Assembly: GCA_017607445.1 (NCBI GenBank)
Contig: JAEVHH010000004.1
Location: 1,984,001-2,048,000 of the forward strand
Direction: 5' to 3'
DNA from: Histoplasma ohiense
Lineage: Eukaryota; Ascomycota; Eurotiomycetes; Onygenales; Ajellomycetaceae
DNA: 64,000 nucleotides
Positions 58,375 to 64,000 of this stretch are shown here, one piece after another. Position 1 is the stretch's first letter, and each line of letters starts with the position of its first letter. The notes under the pieces were generated by a model. It saw only the letters and a program-made list of their open reading frames with translations, was not told where the DNA came from and searched no databases. Position numbers and translations under genes: made by a program.

Positions 58375-61300
58375 CTAGTATAACAGATATCAAAAAAGTG
58401 TTAGAAAAGTTAGAACTTAAAGATCTCAAGAAACTGCACAAGAAATTACTCAAATTATATAAAGACTTCATAGATGTGTTCAATGAGAAAGAAGCTGAAA
58501 AGCTTTCTTCTCATCAAGAATTCAGTATAGATTATATAATTGAGCTCATTAAAAAAGACAGTAAAAACTCACAATCACTCTGAGATTCTCTCTACAGTAT
58601 ATCACATAACAAGCTTCTCATTCTACAAAAAATACTCAATGAATTACTGAACAAAGACTTCATTCATGTTAGCAACTCATCTATCACAGTACTTATACTA
58701 TTCACAAAGAAATCAGAAGAAGGCTTATGATTCTGCATTGACTATCAAGAACTCAACAAAATTACACAGAAGAACTGATACTCTCTTTCACTCATCAATG
58801 AAATACTCAAATAAATAGAAAAAATAAAATGATTTACAAAGCTTGACATCTCTGCAGTCTTCTATAAGATAAGAATTAATGAAGATGACAAATGACTAAC
58901 TGTTTTTCATATACATTACAGATTATATAAATGAACAGTGATTCTCTTTGAATTAGTGAACACTTCAAGCATATTTCAGAAATACATTAACTGAGCTCTA
59001 CAAGATCTGCTCAATGAGATCATCTCAGTGTACATGAACAATATTCTGATCTTCACTGATGAATTGCTTACTGAATACTGCAAGCTTATACAACAAGTGC
59101 TTGACTGTCTATAAAAAGCTGAACTGCAAGTGGACATTGACAAATGCAACTTTGAGATCAAATCTACAATCTATCTAGAATTCATCATCAAAGCTGAAAA
59201 AGACATACATATGAATTCTAAGAAGATGGAAGCAATCCTCAACTGAGAGACATCAGTCTCAGTAAAAAAGACTTGAAGATTTCTAGAATTCATCAACTTC
59301 TATCAAAGATTCATCAAAGACTTCTTCAATATCATACAATCACTGACAGATCTGATCTGAAAAGACACTGTATTTCAATGAATTGACAAAGCAGATGCAG
59401 CATTCAAAAAGCTGAAGTATATATTCACAAACACTTTAATACTGCAATCATTCAATTCAGATAAGCATACAATTCTCAAAACAGATGCCTCAGATTATAT
59501 AGTAGATGAGATACTAATACAATATAATAACAAAAATATTCTACAACTCTGTGTCTTCATTTCAAAAAAGATGTCATCTGCTGAATGCAATTATAAGATC
59601 TACAACAAAAAGCTTCTAGTAATCATACAATATTTCAAAGAATGAAAGTCTGAACTTATGAGTATTGAAAAGTTTGAGATTGTTATCAATCATAAAAACT
59701 TAGAATACTTCACAATCACTTGTAAGCTTACTGAGAGGCATATGTATTGATTATTATTTCTTAGTCATTTTTCATTCACAATTTGTTATTAATCTGAAGT
59801 AGAGAACACTCTTACAGATGCTCTATTCTGCTGAGAATAAGATATATCATCTGATAACTTAGATGACAGATGAAAACACTGAAAGTATTGATTAATCAAC
59901 TCTGCAATTATAGAAAGTTCTATATAATCAGACAAATCTCACATACATATCAATCAGTTCTGAGCTCAAGAACCCTCACTTGAAGAACAATGAAGACTAG
60001 TGATAGAAGCAGATGAATTCTGACAGTAAGTCACTGAAGTCATACAAAGTAAAACATCTCAATTCTCTGCAGATGTATACTCAAGAATGAATATTTCAGC
60101 ATATTCAATCAACAATGACAACTGCTTACACTTTCAAGATAGACAATGAATTCTCAATTCAGAATCTCTATAAACACAGATTATGCAAGAAATTCATGAC
60201 TCATCAATAATCAAACACTCAGAATACAAAATCATATACAATATTATTATCTGAGAATTCTACTGATCAGATATGTTGAAGAATATACACTGATTCATAT
60301 ACAACTGTGATCACTACAGCTCAGTGACAGTATGATATAAATATCAAAAAGAAATGCTGAAGCTTCTATCTGTTTTCAATCAAACTTGATGTGATATAGC
60401 TATCAATTTTGCAGTTTTCTTATCTGAAAGTGAAGATTCTACAAACATTCTAGTCATTGTTAATCAACTCAGTAAGAGTATAATACTATAGCTCTGTAAC
60501 AAGATGAACATTGAAATAGTTGCAGATATCTTCATCAGAAGTCTGTTCTATTGTATATACAATCTATCTTCATTCATTGTATCAGATAGAAACAGTCAAT
60601 TCATCAGTGCACTCTGAGTCTGTATATATCAATTATTAAGAATTGAATGAAAGTTATCAACAGCATATCACTCAGAGACTGATGAAGCTATTGAGAGAAT
60701 AATATAAACAGTAAAGAACATTCTCTGTAAATTCTGTAATTATACATAAAACAACTGAAGCAATCTGCTGTCATACATTGAAATTGTGATTAACAGTTGA
60801 GATTTCATCACAATAGATGTAAGCTCATTTTTTTTTCTATATAAATACAACTTAGAGATTCTGAACTTCTCTGAGACTTCTCAAGAAACTGCATACATTC
60901 ACAGTCTCATACAGACAGCAGAGAACATCATGAGCAAGTTGAAAAAAGCTTATAAATAAGTAGAAACTTCAATAATCAATGTTCAGTAAAATTATAAAAA
61001 TTAAACAAACATCAGAAAAAGTTCTACAATCTGATATTATATAGAAAACAAAATCTGACTGAATCTCAAGAATATAAGAACAGATCATCTCTCACATATA
61101 TTAAATTATCATCACATCAAATATATAATAAAGAAAGTGTTAGATATATATGATTATCAACTCAACATCTCATCTGACATTCACAACATTTTTCATACAA
61201 ATCTATTTCAATTCATAACTGAGAATTCATTCCTCTCACAGAGAATCTTCAATTGACAGTCACTCATTATTATAGAAGAAGACAATGAACTTGAGTGAAA

Positions 61301-61833
61301 AATTGAAACAATTTTTGACAATAGAATCAATCATTATCATTATAAATATTTTGTTAAATGAGTAGAATACAATTGTCTGATCTGAGAATCTGTATCTGTT
61401 TTGAAGAACACTGTCACTCTCAACATCTACAAATTCTCACTCATTTTAGTAGAGAGAAATAATGTGATGAATTAATATCTGTTAGTAATTAACTTATATA
61501 ATCAACTCTTCTTCTGCATCTGCTCATTTCTGACTGTTGTAATCTCATATAACTTTCAATATTCTTTCACTCTGTGCTCTGTACTTATATAGTTTCTAAT
61601 GATTCTTCTATATAGCTTTTAATATTCTTCTATTTCATGTTTTATATTTGTGTAGTTTTTAATAATTCTTTTATATAGCTTCTAATATTCTTTCACTCTG
61701 TGTTCTGTATTTGTGTAATCTCTAATAATTCTTCTATATAGCTCTCAATGATTTCTTCACTCTATACTCTGTATTTGTATAGTTTCTGATAATTTTTATA
61801 TATATCTTTTAATATTCTTCTGCTCTGTGCTTC
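58375..61833 (+). mobile_element. Ty3/Gypsy family I, copy D, 3' part
   Basis: Continues copy D after the family II insertion, in the same protease codon context. Plus-strand relic of the end of protease, reverse transcriptase (motif reads YMNN near 59035), RNase H, integrase and chromodomain (ends about 61455). A purine tract and the 3' LTR from 61463 follow. The LTR is cut at 61833 by family II copy 2, TSD word GCTTC on the left. Confidence 0.9.
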
Positions 61834-62104
61834 TGTAATAGGCGCAACGGAGATATCTATATTAGGAAATAGCTATGTGGCGATAGAAGAACACAGAACA
61901 CGCCAGAATTAATGAAGAGGGACATAGCACACAGCACCATAGACAGCTGTAGTGCATGGTGGTTGCCTATATAATGCTCACTGATATCTGTAGATATTAG
62001 AAGATCAGTGATTAGCTTTGAATAATAGAGATTGCTATCTTCTTAACATTCTATATGTGTACTTCACACTACTTCCATAATTATATCTACAACCATCTCT
62101 TACA
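61834..62104 (+). repeat. 5' LTR of Gypsy family II copy 2
   Basis: Begins TGTAATAGGCGCAACGG and ends CATCTCTTACA. TATA box in GCCTATATAATGC near 61970, then TCAGTGATTAGC about 40 nt downstream. Confidence 0.9.
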
Positions 62105-62209
62105 ATTCTAATCACTCATAACTTTATTTGAGTGGTCTGTTGTTATGCACATCTACAATAAAGCATGCAACATTAGTTAAAACATGCAACATTAGTTAAA
62201 ACACACAAG

Positions 62210-63655
62210 ATGGTCTCAACACACACAAGATCTCTTGAAAATCAATCTGAATCCTCTACTGCCTCCAATGATCACAATGTGTGTTTGCAACAGTTGAATG
62301 ATCAAATTCATGAACAAGAGCAGCAATTAGCTATTCTGCATGCACAACAGCAGCTCAATGAGTTGAAAGCACAGATTCATGAAGATACTCTCATCAAGTC
62401 TCAATTAATTCAGAATACCACCACAGAACCGCTGCAAAATCAATCTGTGAACAATACAGATGATGATAATGAAACACCATCAAGGTTGAAGATTAAAGAC
62501 TATTATCAAGGAAAAAATATGTTAGAATTCAAGAACTATAAAGATCACATGTTGACTCTCTTTACACATCATCACTGATATTATTAAAAGGAAGAATACA
62601 AGATAAATGATGCTAAACTCTACCTTGACATCCACATTAAGCAGAAATGATTGAATTTTGTATCATTATATGAGAGACATGGAGGAGCAACATCATTGAC
62701 TTTTGACAATATATTATCACACCTAGAAATGCAAATTAACAATCCATAGAATCAGCATTGATTGATGAGTCAAAAGTTTCAAGATGCAAAGCAACAAGAA
62801 TGACAATCAATACACAATTTCTCTAAATATCTTGAAGACTGAGAATACTACTTACCTCCATATAGCAAAGAACAAAGAATGAATAACTTGCATAGTAAAA
62901 CATTGAAGATATTACACACAGAACTCAACCATCAAAATCAGAAGCCTCAGAACTACAAAGAGTTGCTTCAAACTCTACAGACTCTCAAGAAAAATATGTC
63001 AGAGCAACAGCATGCTATTCACAAAGAAAGATCTGCAATATTCATAGAGAATCAGCATCATTCTGATAAATCTAGCAATCATCAGAACAAGAGGAAATGA
63101 GAGGAACAAACAGATTCAACTGAACAAATCAAGAAAGATAAATATAACTGAATGAAGAAGTGTTCTCACTGTCATAAGAAGGGTCATATTGCAAATGATT
63201 GTTGAATGTTACACCTCAAAAAGCACAATCAAGTTCAACAAGCAAAAAACCAGCAATTTCAATCATAGAAGCAGCTGCTGCATTGAGAATACAAACAACT
63301 AGACTGCAAGATAAACAATTATTGACAATGAATATATGAATACTGACAGAAGCAGAATGGTCGATGGTATGGACACTAGTGGATTCTGACACAGATGCAA
63401 ACTTCATATCCCACACCTGGGCATCAAAATATTTCTTGAAGACAGAAGATAAATCAAAAGTAGTGGAAGCAGTCAATAATCATAAGATTAAATCATATAG
63501 ACAACAAAGAGCTGCAATGAAGATTATCAATGACAAACATGTTCTTCAAGAAGAATTCCACCATTTCAAAGAAGCTGATATTAGTGGATATGATATAATT
63601 TTGAGCATGCCATGGTTGGAAGCTGTGAACTCTGATATCAACTGGGTGTGAAGAT
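62210..63655 (+). pseudogene. gag and protease of Gypsy family II copy 2
   Basis: The start is at 62210 (Met-Val-Ser-Thr-His-Thr-Arg-Ser). The first 122 residues are open, with a Gln-rich coiled-coil-like segment (EQEQQLAILHAQQQLNELKA) and LEFKNYKDHMLTLFTHHH. After TGA stops the frame continues through LNHQNQKPQNYKELLQTLQT to the zinc knuckle CSHCHKKGHIANDC near 63157-63205. It then reaches a protease with LVDSDTDANFISHTW (63375; the expected third active-site Gly is Asp) and GYDIILSMPWLEAVNSDINW. Same architecture as copy 1. Confidence 0.85.
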
Positions 63656-64000
63656 GTTGAATCTATAGAAAAGCATCAAATATTAACCACATACATCTGA
63701 ATACTGCTAAAGAATTCACAACACTAATTAATGATGACAATATTATATTCACTGTCTTACCATTACAAGCTGTGAGTGCAGCAACTGAGTCAAATATCTC
63801 AGATGATTATAAAGATTATCTTGATGTATTTCAAGAAGACATATCTGATGTGGAACACACATCTCATGATCATGCCATAGACCTCAAACCTGGCAAGGAA
63901 CCCTCATATCAATCAATATATAACTTATCACCTCAAGAACTCTCCATCCTCCAAGAATATATCAAAAAAGCATTAGAGAAGAATTGGATACATTCATTCA

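Larger units (their letters stand above)
61834..64000 (+). mobile_element. Ty3/Gypsy family II, copy 2 (5' part, runs off the window)
   Basis: 5' LTR 61834-62104 (271 bp). The priming site CTAATCACT begins three bases after it. Gag starts at 62210 and protease lies near 63370-63655; the sequence ends just before reverse transcriptase. It is less decayed than copy 1 in gag. The 3' part is outside the window. Confidence 0.9.

Overview
The window is nuclear DNA of a filamentous ascomycete (Pezizomycotina). Short spliceosomal introns, a UPF1/NAM7 helicase and an IMP4 gene of the Eurotiomycetes type, and AT-rich isochore-like flanks packed with decayed transposons all fit. An Onygenales fungus of the Ajellomycetaceae type is my best guess, but that is inference and not a proven identity.

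Only about 5 kb is ordinary genic DNA: IMP4 (6253-7225, minus) and UPF1 (7759-11151, plus). They are divergently arranged around a roughly 0.53 kb promoter, followed by about 1.6 kb of gene-free flank. Everything else is transposable-element DNA.

Left part (1-5710): the 3' end of a Ty3/Gypsy chromovirus, then two large non-autonomous hAT elements loaded with minisatellite. These lie head to head and interrupt a Tc1/mariner transposase relic.

Right part (13743-64000) is a nest that target-site duplications let me unpack. Gypsy family III (13743) holds Gypsy family I copy G (16730). G holds an autonomous hAT, Z1 (17994). Z1 holds a second inverted copy of itself (Z2, 20402-26204, TSD GCTGAGAA) and Gypsy-I copy B (27258). 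B holds copy C (28366-36430, TSD ATGTG) and copy D (36561). D holds a tRNA-type SINE (37784-38173), a Gypsy family II element (39419-58369, TSD CACTG) and a second family II copy (61834 to the window end). The first family II element holds Gypsy-I copies E (39912-45763, TSD TCTTT) and F (46444-52388, TSD ATTTG). F therefore sits seven levels deep and is the least decayed copy. Copy C also carries a LINE-derived chimera with a tRNA-like 5' end.

Most interesting points: (1) the family II retrotransposon carries an unidentified, multi-exon gene antisense to gag-pol, between the chromodomain and the 3' LTR; (2) all three Gypsy families have a priming site complementary to a segment inside their own LTR, as in Tf1-type self-priming; (3) Gypsy-I has a GGGAAAA -1 frameshift heptamer just before the gag stop, with the same gag-to-protease frame offset in three copies; (4) Gypsy-I LTRs differ in length by whole 63-64 bp units; (5) the repeats decayed mainly through CpG (and CC) changes, giving TGA stops, unlike CpA-type RIP.
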